Shown in pieces: positions 1 to 10,718 of a stretch of DNA of 64,000 bases. Within the stretch, counting starts at the first letter, position 1. The number at the start of each line of letters is the position of its first letter. Source of the DNA: Bacilli bacterium (GTDB taxonomy: Bacteria > Bacillota_I > Bacilli_A > RF39 > UBA660). Under the pieces are notes generated by a model. That model had not been told where the DNA came from, ran no database searches, and worked only from the letters and a program-made list of their open reading frames with translations. The position numbers were made by a program, and so were the translations under genes. The DNA lies in the NCBI GenBank assembly GCA_017410525.1, contig JAFQQQ010000002.1, positions 124,001 to 188,000 of the forward strand. Direction: 5' to 3'.

Positions 1-2
1 TT

Positions 3-1112
3 TATTGTGGATTAAATACTATTCAATATGATATGGCAAAAAACTTAAATATTGATTTGAAAGAGTTTTCATTGTCTAATAATTATATTGCGTTTTTTGA
101 TAAATTAGAAAAATCCAATAATGTTTATGAAAATGTTATAAATTTAGAAAATACTGATTGGGAATATATAGATAAAGAAGATATATTGCAATATTGTGTA
201 AACGAAGGTGGGCATTGGCAATGGTTTGTATCTATTGTAAATAAATATGGTTTAATACCTTATGAGTATATGCCAGATGTCTTTGAAAGTTTAAGAGTAC
301 AGAATATAACAGGCTTATTTACTGATAAAGTAAAAAAGGATTGTATTAAATTATTAAATGCAAAAAACATAAATACAAGTATTAATGAGTTAAGAAAAAT
401 AAAAGAAAAGTTTTTGGAAGAAAATTATATATTTTTATCAAAGATTTTAGGTGAACCTAAAATGAAGTTTGATTATGAATATAAGGATAAGGATTCAAAC
501 TATATAAAATATGAAAATATTACACCTTGCGAATTTAGAGATAAGTTTTTAAGTATTAATTTAGATGATTTTGTTTCTTTGGGCGATATACCTATGTATA
601 ATAAAGAATACTATAAGATATATAGAGAAAAATATCTTGGAAATGTTTATCAAAATAGTTATGTTGAATTCTTAAACTTACCTATAAATGAGATAAAGGA
701 ATTAGCAATTAAGCAACTTAAGGATAATATGCCTGTTTATATAAGAATAAATCTAAGAAAATTTAGAGATAAAAGATCAGGAGTTTTAGACACTAGAATA
801 TATAATTATAAAGATACATTTGGCTTTGATTTATTAACGAAAGAAGAAGCAATGAATACTCATGATATATATCCTCATCATTGTATGTCGCTATGTGGAG
901 TAAATCTACTCGATAATAATAAACCTCAAAGATGGAAAATAGAAGATAGTTATGGAACAAGTGAAAAAGTTAATGGTTATTATGTGATGAATGATAATTA
1001 TTTTGATGAATTTGTTTTACAGGCAATTATTAATAAAAAGTATTTATCAAAGGAACAATTAGAATTGTTAAATCAAGAAGCAGTAGAATTTGAAATCAAA
1101 GATCCATTTTAA
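3..1112 (+). CDS. pepC: Aminopeptidase C (bleomycin hydrolase family, C1B), 5' end outside the window
   Basis: Cytoplasmic cysteine aminopeptidase of the papain-like C1B family, normally about 440 residues. The frame is open to the window edge and reads CGLNTIQYDMAKNLN before the first ATG at 33. That ATG has no ribosome binding site, so about 70 N-terminal residues, including the catalytic Cys, lie upstream. Family landmarks follow in order: the SNNYIAFFDKLEKSN segment, EGGHWQWFVSIVNKYGLIP, and the HHCMSLCGVN segment with the catalytic His. At the catalytic Asn motif (usually ENSWG) this protein reads IEDSYG, so Asn is replaced by Asp. The C-terminus (YFDEFVLQAIINKKYLSKEQ) is typical. Family assignment is firm; activity is less certain because of the Asp. 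Confidence 0.88.
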   Translation, partial: YCGLNTIQYDMAKNLNIDLKEFSLSNNYIAFFDKLEKSNNVYENVINLENTDWEYIDKEDILQYCVNEGGHWQWFVSIVNKYGLIPYEYMPDVFESLRVQNITGLFTDKVKKDCIKLLNAKNINTSINELRKIKEKFLEENYIFLSKILGEPKMKFDYEYKDKDSNYIKYENITPCEFRDKFLSINLDDFVSLGDIPMYNKEYYKIYREKYLGNVYQNSYVEFLNLPINEIKELAIKQLKDNMPVYIRINLRKFRDKRSGVLDTRIYNYKDTFGFDLLTKEEAMNTHDIYPHHCMSLCGVNLLDNNKPQRWKIEDSYGTSEKVNGYYVMNDNYFDEFVLQAIINKKYLSKEQLELLNQEAVEFEIKDPF

Positions 1113-1137
1113 AAGTGCAAAAAATTGCACTTTTTTT
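1111..1137 (+). terminator. Intrinsic terminator of pepC
   Basis: Perfect 10-bp inverted repeat AAAAGTGCAA/TTGCACTTTT with a 4-nt loop, running into a T-tract. It begins at the pepC stop codon. Confidence 0.85.
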
Positions 1138-1446
1138 CTATTTGTGTAAATTTAATTTTATATCTTCTATAATAATATTCAATTCATCAATAATTCTTCT
1201 ATATTTATATTTATCTATAATTCCGTATTTTTCTAAATATGGCATCATTCTTTTTAATTCTTTTTCAAACATTAAAAGTCTATCTCTATATTTATCAAAA
1301 ATTTCAATATTTATTTTTCTAGGTTCATAATACTTTATCAAGTCTCTTATATATTTTGATTGATTTGTCCCTTTTGTTTTTTCTTGTAAAATATTATTTT
1401 CTTTATTATTTAAATAAATTGTTTTTAAAATATTTCTTTTTCTCAT
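1138..1446 (-). CDS. Small MobC-like / ribbon-helix-helix mobilization accessory protein
   Basis: A 102-residue basic protein. Its N-terminal half (KRNILKTIYLNNKENNILQEK followed by SKYIRDLI) resembles the ribbon-helix-helix part of MobC-type relaxosome accessory proteins, where a short strand is followed by two helices ending in SxYIRxLI. The C-terminal half is a charged helix. An AGAAAGGA ribosome binding site precedes the ATG. It lies downstream of a cluster of three hairpins and of a serine recombinase, which suits a DNA-binding mobilization protein. The function is inferred from this weak pattern and the context; a simple element-encoded regulator is the alternative. Confidence 0.5.
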   Translation of the reverse strand: MRKRNILKTIYLNNKENNILQEKTKGTNQSKYIRDLIKYYEPRKINIEIFDKYRDRLLMFEKELKRMMPYLEKYGIIDKYKYRRIIDELNIIIEDIKLNLHK

Positions 1447-1471
1447 TTTTTAATCCTTTCTAAATAGAGGG

Positions 1472-1540
1472 TATGGGATTTCCCATATTAGAATTTGTGG
1501 GAGTACAAATTCAGTGCTTGCTAGTACAGTTATGTACTAG
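1472..1540. other. Cluster of three perfect hairpins, candidate oriT / protein-binding region
   Basis: The gap between the recombinase stop and the MobC-like start holds three perfect inverted repeats in a row: TATGGGA/TCCCATA (1472-1487), GAATTTGT/ACAAATTC (1491-1512, loop GGGAGT) and CTAGTACA/TGTACTAG (1521-1540, loop GTTA). None has a strong T-tract. Such clusters in front of a mobC-like gene are typical of origins of transfer. No nic site could be matched, so the role is inferred. Confidence 0.45.
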
Positions 1541-1556
1541 AAAAAACGAAGTGTCC

Positions 1557-3347
1557 TTACAAATTATAGAGTTCAATTTTAGGTATTAATATTAAATTAT
1601 CAATTATATTTTTGCCATCTGTGTAAGGGCAATGAATAATTCCATCAAAGTAAAAATGGTCGTGTATTAATTCATTATAATAATCTAGTTCTTCTTTTGA
1701 ATATTCTTTATGTTCTAACTTTTCAAGAGAGAAAACGTGATAATCTTTCATTAATTCTTTTAATTTGTTTGGGCCAACTTGTTCTTTGTAAATTACTCCA
1801 ATTTCATTATCTCTTAATATTTCATAAAGATATTCTATATATCCTGTATTTGTTCTAGATATAAACTCATCAGAGAATTTTATATTTTCAATTTCAATAT
1901 TGTAATTTTCATCTCTAATAATTTCTATAGAATTTATTAATCTACTTATTAATATTTTTTTTGCTTTTCTATTTAAACTATCCCAAATGTAAGAGAAGGC
2001 TAAATTGTTTTTAAATAGTATTTCATCATTTTCTCTAGTACAATCCAACATCTTTAATAATTCTACAGAGTATTCCTTATATTCATCATCAGGATCTATT
2101 GAATCTTTTTGTTTAGTTAATTTATCAATTTCTTTTTTGATAACATCATTTTTATGATTAATAGCTTCTACATTTAAGTTAGAACTTAAATATAAATCTA
2201 CTAATCTTTTTTCTTGTAATTTTAATTTTTCAATAGCACTATCTATATCTTTTAATTCTTTTGTTTTAGTTGAGTTAGAGGTTAATATTTCGTTAGAGTT
2301 ATCATACATATATCTAGTTAGTTCATTTAATACTCTTGATAGTTTCTTTTCTATCTTCTCGGTATTGTAATGTAGTCCTTTAGATTTACAATTAGGATTT
2401 TTACAAGTTAAGTGATAATAAGTTTTTTGATTAGGTTTTCCATTATTCTTAAATGATAGTGTAGAAGATAAAATATTATTACAATCAGGACACTTAACAA
2501 CTGAAGAGAATATATGCACATATTCACCATAATTAGGGTGCTTATTCTTTTCTAGTTTAGTGCGTGTTATATCCCATAAATTTTGGTCTATAATTGGCTC
2601 ACAATAGTCTTTTACATATAAAATGTCCTGTGGCTTTCTCCTATACTTTCCAAAGGCAAATATGCCTATATAAATCTCATTTGTAAGCAGTTTATAAACT
2701 CTATCTCCAGTCCATTTACCCTGATTTAAATATGCTTTATTTTCTTTTAAATAAGAAGCAATACTTCTTGTTGATAGTCCATCTTTACAAAGTTCAAATA
2801 TTTGTTTAACTACTAAAGCTTCAATATGATTAACTTCTAAATGTCCTGTTTCTTTATTTCTTGTATATCCGTAAGGTGCTTTACTAGGGTGTACTTTTTC
2901 TAAAGCCATTTCTTCCATGGCTCTTTTAGTACGCGCTCCAATTTCTTTTCTTTCTCTTTGTCCAAATACTAAATTCATACCAAATATCATTTCACCATTA
3001 GCAGTTCCAACATCATAGGGTTCTAATATTAATTCAATTTTTACATCGTTCTGTTCACAATAGTTAAGTAGCCAAAATCCATCATAGTTATTTCTTGTAA
3101 GCCTATCAACTTTAATAGCTACTAACTTATCAATTTTTTTAGATTTAATGTCTTTCAATAATCTTTGCATTTGCGGTCTCATCAAATCTTTACCGGAATG
3201 TCCAGCATCATTATAGACATCTACAATTAAATATTCATTTTTCTCACAATATTCTTTAATCATACGAATTTGAGAATCAATAGAATATCCATTATCTCTT
3301 TGGTCGTCCGTACTTACTCTCACATATACTGCAGTTCTTTTACTCAT
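1557..3347 (-). CDS. Large serine recombinase (site-specific integrase), copy 1
   Basis: A 596-residue large serine recombinase. The N-terminal resolvase domain (about 1-150) carries the catalytic Ser in VYVRVSTDDQ and the conserved KVDRLTRNNYD segment. A recombinase DNA-binding domain follows, with GYTRNKETGHLEV and the WTGDRVYKLLTNEIYIG block. Then comes a zinc ribbon (VKCPDCN at the start, CKNPNCKSKG at the end, about 280-330), a coiled coil (about 360-410) and a long C-terminal tail. It would catalyse integration or excision of the surrounding element between att sites. The start has a TGAGGAGATGATTTT ribosome binding site. Its ~515-bp upstream region is filled with a repeat array. It is not a duplicate of the second recombinase at 8337-10202; the two are only distantly related. 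Confidence 0.92.
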   Translation of the reverse strand: MSKRTAVYVRVSTDDQRDNGYSIDSQIRMIKEYCEKNEYLIVDVYNDAGHSGKDLMRPQMQRLLKDIKSKKIDKLVAIKVDRLTRNNYDGFWLLNYCEQNDVKIELILEPYDVGTANGEMIFGMNLVFGQRERKEIGARTKRAMEEMALEKVHPSKAPYGYTRNKETGHLEVNHIEALVVKQIFELCKDGLSTRSIASYLKENKAYLNQGKWTGDRVYKLLTNEIYIGIFAFGKYRRKPQDILYVKDYCEPIIDQNLWDITRTKLEKNKHPNYGEYVHIFSSVVKCPDCNNILSSTLSFKNNGKPNQKTYYHLTCKNPNCKSKGLHYNTEKIEKKLSRVLNELTRYMYDNSNEILTSNSTKTKELKDIDSAIEKLKLQEKRLVDLYLSSNLNVEAINHKNDVIKKEIDKLTKQKDSIDPDDEYKEYSVELLKMLDCTRENDEILFKNNLAFSYIWDSLNRKAKKILISRLINSIEIIRDENYNIEIENIKFSDEFISRTNTGYIEYLYEILRDNEIGVIYKEQVGPNKLKELMKDYHVFSLEKLEHKEYSKEELDYYNELIHDHFYFDGIIHCPYTDGKNIIDNLILIPKIELYNL

Positions 3348-3360
3348 AAAATCATCTCCT

Positions 3361-3840
3361 CACTATATACCTCACTAAAATGCCAAAAGTTACCCCTCAA
3401 ATTCAATTTTTATTCTTTCATATGTTTGGCAATTTAAATTGATTTTTTTAGGGTATAAATTAATAAAAAATTCATCTTTCACTTGTTTGGCACTTTTGAA
3501 GGCATTTTACGAAGTTATATTTTTAACTCTCTATAAATAACCTCACTTAAATGCATTTTTTTCGGGTATAATTTAAATAAAATTATTTTTACTTCCACTA
3601 TATACTTTACTCAAGCACTAAATTGCAGACTAAATTTTAAATTTTCTTCCCATTATATACCTCACTAATTTGCAAAAAAACAGACTGAAAAATAATTTTT
3701 TTTACTTTTCTCATATGTTTGGCATTTTGGGATTAAAAAGTATAGTCTTAACTTAAAAAAATTTACTTCACTATATACCTCACTTAAAGTTGATTTTTCA
3801 AACTAAAATTTTAAATTTATTGATTTCTATATGTTTGGCA
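3361..3840. repeat. Array of nine ~60-bp-period degenerate direct repeats (two core types)
   Basis: Nine short motifs recur every 51-64 bp in the non-coding region upstream of recombinase 1. Type A, CACTATATACCTCACT and variants, is at 3361, 3531, 3596, 3651 and 3769. Type B, CATATGTTTGGCA and variants, is at 3419, 3480, 3712 and 3828. Spacers are AT-rich and not identical, although pieces recur, such as TTAAAAAGTRTAGTCT near 3732 and 3848. No coding gene fills the region. Possible roles are iterons or binding sites for an element-encoded protein. It does not look like CRISPR, because the repeats are too degenerate and no cas genes are present. Confidence 0.75.
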
Positions 3841-3862
3841 CTTTAAACTTAAAAAGTGTAGT

Positions 3863-4147
3863 CTAATTTTTAATTTTTATCAATATTTCTTTAATTTCTT
3901 TTAGATTATACTTTTGTTTATATTCTTTAATGTAGAAAGGTTTGTTATTTATTTCATTAACTTTATATTCGTGTATTGTAAGAGTAAAAGGTTTTATAAT
4001 TCTATATTCAGTAGGTTCTATGAATTGTAGATTTGTTTTTTCTAAATGTTTGATTTTTCCATTTTTTGTTTTGTAATTATAATTTTTAATAATTTCAATA
4101 ATTTCTTTATTAGGTTTAAGTATTTCTATAGTTTTAAATTCTAGCAT
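3863..4147 (-). CDS. Hypothetical protein, 94 aa
   Basis: I do not recognise this gene. It encodes a lysine- and isoleucine-rich 94-residue protein without a signal peptide or membrane segment. A strong AAGGAGGACATTTTTTT ribosome binding site precedes the ATG. It lies in the accessory block between the ADP-ribosyltransferase-like gene and the repeat array. A terminator hairpin sits about 85 bp upstream of its start, so expression may depend on readthrough. It resembles the 90-aa protein at 10418-10690 only in size, charge and element location. Confidence 0.6.
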   Translation of the reverse strand: MLEFKTIEILKPNKEIIEIIKNYNYKTKNGKIKHLEKTNLQFIEPTEYRIIKPFTLTIHEYKVNEINNKPFYIKEYKQKYNLKEIKEILIKIKN

Positions 4148-4224
4148 AAAAAAATGTCCTCCTTCCTAGAAAGAGAACACTTTATATATATATGTCTTCC
4201 AAGCAGATAAGGTCCGATTAAAAG

Positions 4225-4340
4225 ACAAAATAAAAACTTACGAAACCTATTGGTTCGTAAGTTGTTTTCAAATGGAGCCCTTTTGGTGGAAGTACAACAA
4301 CCACTAGGCACAAACTTTTAGGTAGTAATAACTACTAACT
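4225..4340 (-). ncRNA. Candidate ~115-nt small RNA or leader ending in an intrinsic terminator
   Basis: On the minus strand an extended -10 box (TGaTATACT, 4347-4355) is followed by about 75 nt with small stems (GTAGT/ACTAC near 4322-4336 and GTGG/CCAC near 4289-4307). A strong hairpin then pairs AACTTACGAA with TTCGTAAGTT (4235-4263) and is followed by TTTTTATTTT. Promoter plus terminator without an ORF suggests a small RNA or an attenuated leader of the 94-aa gene. The hairpin may instead be only the terminator of the ADP-ribosyltransferase-like gene upstream. Confidence 0.45.
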
Positions 4341-4346
4341 ACATTA

Positions 4347-4355
4347 AGTATATCA
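4347..4355 (-). promoter_or_regulatory. Extended -10 promoter element for the candidate small RNA
   Basis: The minus strand reads TGATATACT, the same extended -10 as in front of the nucleoside phosphorylase gene at 15960-15968. No convincing -35 box is visible. Confidence 0.4.
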
Positions 4356-4373
4356 CAAAAATTTTGATTTGTG

Positions 4374-6089
4374 CTATAAAATAGCATTAAATATCATAAT
4401 TCCTAAAGAAATTAACAATCCAACTCCAAATCCAACAAGGACAGCAATTCCTAAAGTGTGAATAAATCCACCCATAGTTAAAGTCATTTGTGGACCACCC
4501 ATTTGTGGTTGCATAGCCATTTGATTTGCTTGTTGTTGAAAAATAACTGGTTCAACTTGTTGTACTGCACTTGCTATTGTATTCGCGTATTCAGGTTCTA
4601 CATTGTTTACACTTAATACATTATTAGTTTCAGATATTGCTCTATAATCTGCTTTTTGTGAATTGTTATTTTGTGATTGTGTATTTTGTCTAGTATCAGA
4701 TGACATTATTGGGTTTCTTTCTGCAAAATCAACAATTGATGGTTCTAACATATTTTTTCTAAAATTTTCATTATAATCGAATGTTCCTTGTTGTAATGTT
4801 TTTCTTTCTTCTCCCTTGATTTGTTCTAATCGATGATTGCATTGTGGTTTTTCATCATTGCTAATAGTAAACGAAGAATGTAAAAGAGTATCTGAATCTT
4901 TTTCTTGCATATATGCTTGTGATAATGATTCTCTATATTGTTGAAATTCACTTTGTTGTTGTGCTTGTGCTTTCATTTCAATTAATTCCTCTCTTGTTGC
5001 ATTATCTAAATTAGGCATTTGTGTTGATTGTTCTTGTTCTTTTTTTAGTCCGCCAATTCCTTTATAACATTGTTTATCTTTACTTAATGCAAGAGATTTT
5101 AAAACTGTTTTTGTTCTTCCGTTTTTATCAATTACACCAGGAATAACATCTGTAATATATAAATCATTAGAATTTAATAAAACTTCTTCTTCTGCAGTTC
5201 CATAACTTGAAAAAGGTGTTATAGAAGAACCTTGAGTCCCTTTTGGTGCATAAATATCAAATACTACATCATAATCATCATACTTAGCGAAAGATGAATC
5301 GTATAAAGGAGAAGTACTTGAGTATCCATTTTCTTCAATTCTTCTTCCAACTAAATCACTTAAACTTTGTCCATCTGCTAAACGTTTTGTTAAAAAATCA
5401 CTTTTAACTGCTCTTGTTAATTTTGTAGATTCAGACAAACGTGTTTGTAATCCATCATCTAATTGAGATAATGTTTCGTCTAAATGATAATATGAATCTA
5501 AATTTCTAACAGTTGAATTTACAACAGGTTTAAATTTTTTAGGAATTTGCATTTGCTCTAGAAATTCATTTGTTGCAGTATAATTTTCGTGAACAGGTTT
5601 TTGATAATCTAAACCATTAACCATATCTTGAATTTGTGAAATTTGTGATTGTTCAAATCCGTATTCAGTAAGCCTTGAATTTAATTCAGAATTAATATTT
5701 TGCATAATGCTTTCTCTAGGAACACCCCTTTTAGCTCCTAAAATCATATTACTTCCAGAACTATATTTGTTAAGAGCTTTAACATTCTCAATAGTTAAAT
5801 CATTTTCTGATAATACATTTTTAAATGATTCTATTTTCTCAATACTAGTTCCTCTTTGTCCAATTTCATCAAGAGTATAACCATCAGCTAAATCAGTTAT
5901 AATTCCCATATATTCTTCATTCTTAAATATTGATGGTGCAGAAGAAATTAAATCATCAGGAGAATTATATTGATGATATGAACCATTAATTATTTCATTA
6001 ATATCTGCATCAGATAAACCTTCATTTTTTAGCATTTGTGTTAATGCACTAGAATATTCTTCGCTTAAATTTAATTTATCTAGAGTCAT
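4374..6089 (-). CDS. ADP-ribosyltransferase-like protein with C-terminal membrane segment
   Basis: A 571-residue protein whose middle third carries the R-S-E signature of the ADP-ribosyltransferase exoenzyme superfamily: Arg in TKLTRAVK (about 226), the STS motif in GYSSTSPL (about 258-260), and an ExE motif in TAEEEVLLN (about 300-302). Such enzymes transfer ADP-ribose from NAD to a protein or other target. The first ~200 residues look helical and are unassigned. Residues ~340-535 are Gln/Asn-rich with coiled-coil character. The last ~30 residues are one hydrophobic segment rich in Gly, Ile and Leu, giving a tail-anchor-like topology. There is no signal peptide. The ATG at 6089 was chosen over an upstream TTG because GGAGG stands 5 nt before it and overlaps the TTG. 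It is probably cargo of the mobile element; the target is unknown. Confidence 0.72.
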   Translation of the reverse strand: MTLDKLNLSEEYSSALTQMLKNEGLSDADINEIINGSYHQYNSPDDLISSAPSIFKNEEYMGIITDLADGYTLDEIGQRGTSIEKIESFKNVLSENDLTIENVKALNKYSSGSNMILGAKRGVPRESIMQNINSELNSRLTEYGFEQSQISQIQDMVNGLDYQKPVHENYTATNEFLEQMQIPKKFKPVVNSTVRNLDSYYHLDETLSQLDDGLQTRLSESTKLTRAVKSDFLTKRLADGQSLSDLVGRRIEENGYSSTSPLYDSSFAKYDDYDVVFDIYAPKGTQGSSITPFSSYGTAEEEVLLNSNDLYITDVIPGVIDKNGRTKTVLKSLALSKDKQCYKGIGGLKKEQEQSTQMPNLDNATREELIEMKAQAQQQSEFQQYRESLSQAYMQEKDSDTLLHSSFTISNDEKPQCNHRLEQIKGEERKTLQQGTFDYNENFRKNMLEPSIVDFAERNPIMSSDTRQNTQSQNNNSQKADYRAISETNNVLSVNNVEPEYANTIASAVQQVEPVIFQQQANQMAMQPQMGGPQMTLTMGGFIHTLGIAVLVGFGVGLLISLGIMIFNAIL

Positions 6090-6239
6090 AAAAACCTCCA
6101 AACTATTTTCAATATTATTATTTCTATATTTATTTTATCATATTTTTATTTTTAATGTTTATAAATTTTAAGAAATTTTAATATATTTAACAAAATTATA
6201 TGAATTTATGTTAAAATAAAGTAGAAAGGTAGTGATAAT

Positions 6240-6935
6240 ATGCATGAATGCGTACATAATTGGATTAAAACAAATGAACGTCCTAAAATAGAAAAAGAAT
6301 GGGTTGTAAATTCAAATGATGAAAAGGTTGAAGTTTATTATAATGTTTATCAATGTTCAAAATGCAATTTAAAAAGAGAAATGCCTGAAAATGAAATATC
6401 AGCATCATCTTTCGAAGAAGGAACTTTAGATAAAATGATAAATTCATTAGTTGATTTTGATTCATTCTGGGCTCTTACAATTAAAAAATTTTTTGATTCT
6501 TTAACAATTTCATTAGATGAAAAAATAGTATTTTTAACAAAACTAGCAAATAATAAAGATATTTTTAATGAATTTACAAAAGAACTAGTTAAAGATTATA
6601 ATTCAAATACTTTATACGAAAAATATTTGAATTTAAATCAAATAAATTTAGAAAAAGAGTACAACGATAGAATAACATTAAAAAAAGGTGAAGTTACTTT
6701 TATCTCTCCAGAAGAATTACAACAAAAAATAAATATTAAATATTCCACTTTTGAAACAAATTCAAAAAATACAAATATTTCTATTTGTCCTAATTGCAGT
6801 GAACGTTTATCAAAATTAATGCCAGATGGCGCAATATTTAGTTGTAATAAATGTGGGAAATATTACAAAAATGATAATGGTAAAGTAGGTAATGAAACTG
6901 CTTCTCCATATATAGATAACACTATATTATATTAA
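6240..6935 (+). CDS. Hypothetical protein with N- and C-terminal zinc-ribbon motifs
   Basis: A 231-residue protein transcribed divergently from the ADP-ribosyltransferase-like gene, with 150 bp between the starts. The N-terminus has HECVHNW followed by YQCSKCNLKREM; the C-terminus has ICPNCSERL followed by FSCNKCGKYY. Both look like zinc-binding ribbons around a helical middle. The ribosome binding site is AGAAAGG. A TTAACA box (6187) with TAAAAT (6212) is a weak promoter candidate. It is the only gene on the + strand inside the accessory block. A regulator or a protective partner of its neighbour is possible, but nothing in the sequence proves it. Confidence 0.6.
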   Translation: MHECVHNWIKTNERPKIEKEWVVNSNDEKVEVYYNVYQCSKCNLKREMPENEISASSFEEGTLDKMINSLVDFDSFWALTIKKFFDSLTISLDEKIVFLTKLANNKDIFNEFTKELVKDYNSNTLYEKYLNLNQINLEKEYNDRITLKKGEVTFISPEELQQKINIKYSTFETNSKNTNISICPNCSERLSKLMPDGAIFSCNKCGKYYKNDNGKVGNETASPYIDNTILY

Positions 6936-6938
6936 TTA

Positions 6939-7111
6939 TTTTCATTACGAAGTTATGAAAATAAAAATATAATTTTTGCTTGGCTTTATGCCTTACTAAA
7001 ATTATGCTTAAAGGGATTTTCCCTTTTTCACACCGTTATTGGCTTTGCCAATAGCGTAGTGTGTTACTAAAATGGAATTTTAGTCTTATCACACGAGCTG
7101 TAGCTCGTTTT

Positions 7112-7113
<2 letters not shown>
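6939..7113 (+). terminator. Five consecutive hairpins ending in an intrinsic terminator
   Basis: Between the convergent zinc-ribbon gene and the relaxase gene lie TTTTCAT/ATGAAAA (6939-6961), AAAGGGA/TCCCTTT plus T-run (7010-7028), TATTGGC/GCCAATA nested in CACAC/GTGTG (7029-7063), CTAAAAT/ATTTTAG (7067-7083) and ACGAGCT/AGCTCGT followed by six T (7093-7113). The second and last look like + strand terminators. The others are unexplained and may be protein-binding or transfer-related sites. Confidence 0.65.
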
Positions 7114-10202
<3,089 letters not shown>

Positions 10203-10221
10203 TTACATCAACTCCTTTTTT

Positions 10222-10274
10222 CAAAAAAAGAGGAGACAAAAGCACTAGTTCAACTAATACCTTTGACTCCTCTT
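10222..10274 (-). terminator. Intrinsic terminator / attenuator upstream of recombinase 2
   Basis: The minus-strand transcript forms a stem pairing AAGAGGAG with CTCCTCTT (10228-10235 with 10267-10274), extended inward by short T/A pairing. Seven T follow directly, about 20 nt before the recombinase start codon. A leader ORF ends inside its loop, so translation could open the stem. Confidence 0.75.
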
Positions 10275-10312
10275 AAATAAATATTTATATGTAATTGTCT
10301 TTGTTTAATCAT
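10250..10312 (-). CDS. Putative 20-aa leader peptide of the recombinase-relaxase operon
   Basis: ATG at 10312 with the strong ribosome binding site GTGAGG 7 nt upstream, 20 codons (MIKQRQLHINIY...), and TGA at 10250 inside the loop of the terminator hairpin. The whole left arm of the stem is translated. This is the geometry of leader-peptide attenuation, where ribosome position decides termination. No amino acid is strongly over-represented, so the signal could be translation efficiency rather than one amino acid. Confidence 0.55.
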   Translation of the reverse strand: MIKQRQLHINIYLRGVKGIS

Positions 10313-10364
10313 AGTAGTACCTCACTTTCTAAAAAGCGATACTGCTTGCTTTTATTAGTTTTAT

Positions 10365-10393
10365 ACTATAAACTTTTATTTTTGATTTGTCAA
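10365..10393 (-). promoter_or_regulatory. Near-consensus sigma-A promoter of the recombinase-relaxase operon
   Basis: The minus strand reads TTGACA (10388-10393), a 17-bp spacer and TATAGT (10365-10370). It lies about 50 bp upstream of the leader ORF and overlaps the downstream end of the 90-aa gene region. Confidence 0.7.
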
Positions 10394-10417
10394 TATTTTT
10401 GTATCAGTTGTAGTTTA

Positions 10418-10690
10418 TTACGAGCAAGATTTGATATATTCTTCAAAATCTTTGAATTTTATTCTCTTTTTATAACCATTTATAAATATATCATCACAAT
10501 TATCAAATATAAGAAATTCAGTATTTTTAATTTTAACTATATGAGGTTTAACCATAGCAATATTTGTATTTTTAATACTTTTAACATTCCCATTTGTGAT
10601 AGTGTAGTCTACATAAGCAAATCTACAAATCATTTCAACCTTTCTTTTTAATTCTTCACTTATTACAAGTTCTTTAGTTTCTATTGTCAT
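10418..10690 (-). CDS. Hypothetical protein, 90 aa, last gene of the accessory block
   Basis: Not recognised. It is a 90-residue soluble protein with a mixed alpha/beta look (TIETKELVISEELKRKVEM at the N-terminus, KIKNTEFLIFDNCDD in the middle). The ATG at 10690 is preferred over a TTG two codons upstream because AGGAAAG is better spaced from it. It lies between the tRNA-Gly terminator and the recombinase 2 promoter, a position often taken by small regulators or excision factors. No helix-turn-helix is obvious. Confidence 0.6.
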   Translation of the reverse strand: MTIETKELVISEELKRKVEMICRFAYVDYTITNGNVKSIKNTNIAMVKPHIVKIKNTEFLIFDNCDDIFINGYKKRIKFKDFEEYIKSCS

Positions 10691-10718
10691 ACTCAATCAC
10701 TTTCCTTTCTTAAATAAC

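Noticed and set aside
1115-1330. 71-aa hydrophobic + strand ORF
   Set aside because: It is antisense to the MobC-like gene, overlaps the pepC terminator and is an A/T composition artefact.
3361-3840. CRISPR array
   Set aside because: The repeats are short, occur as two types and differ from copy to copy; spacers are AT-rich with recurring pieces, and no cas genes are present.
10295-10651. 118-aa + strand ORF
   Set aside because: It is antisense to the leader ORF, promoter and the 90-aa gene, has low-complexity composition and lacks a ribosome binding site.
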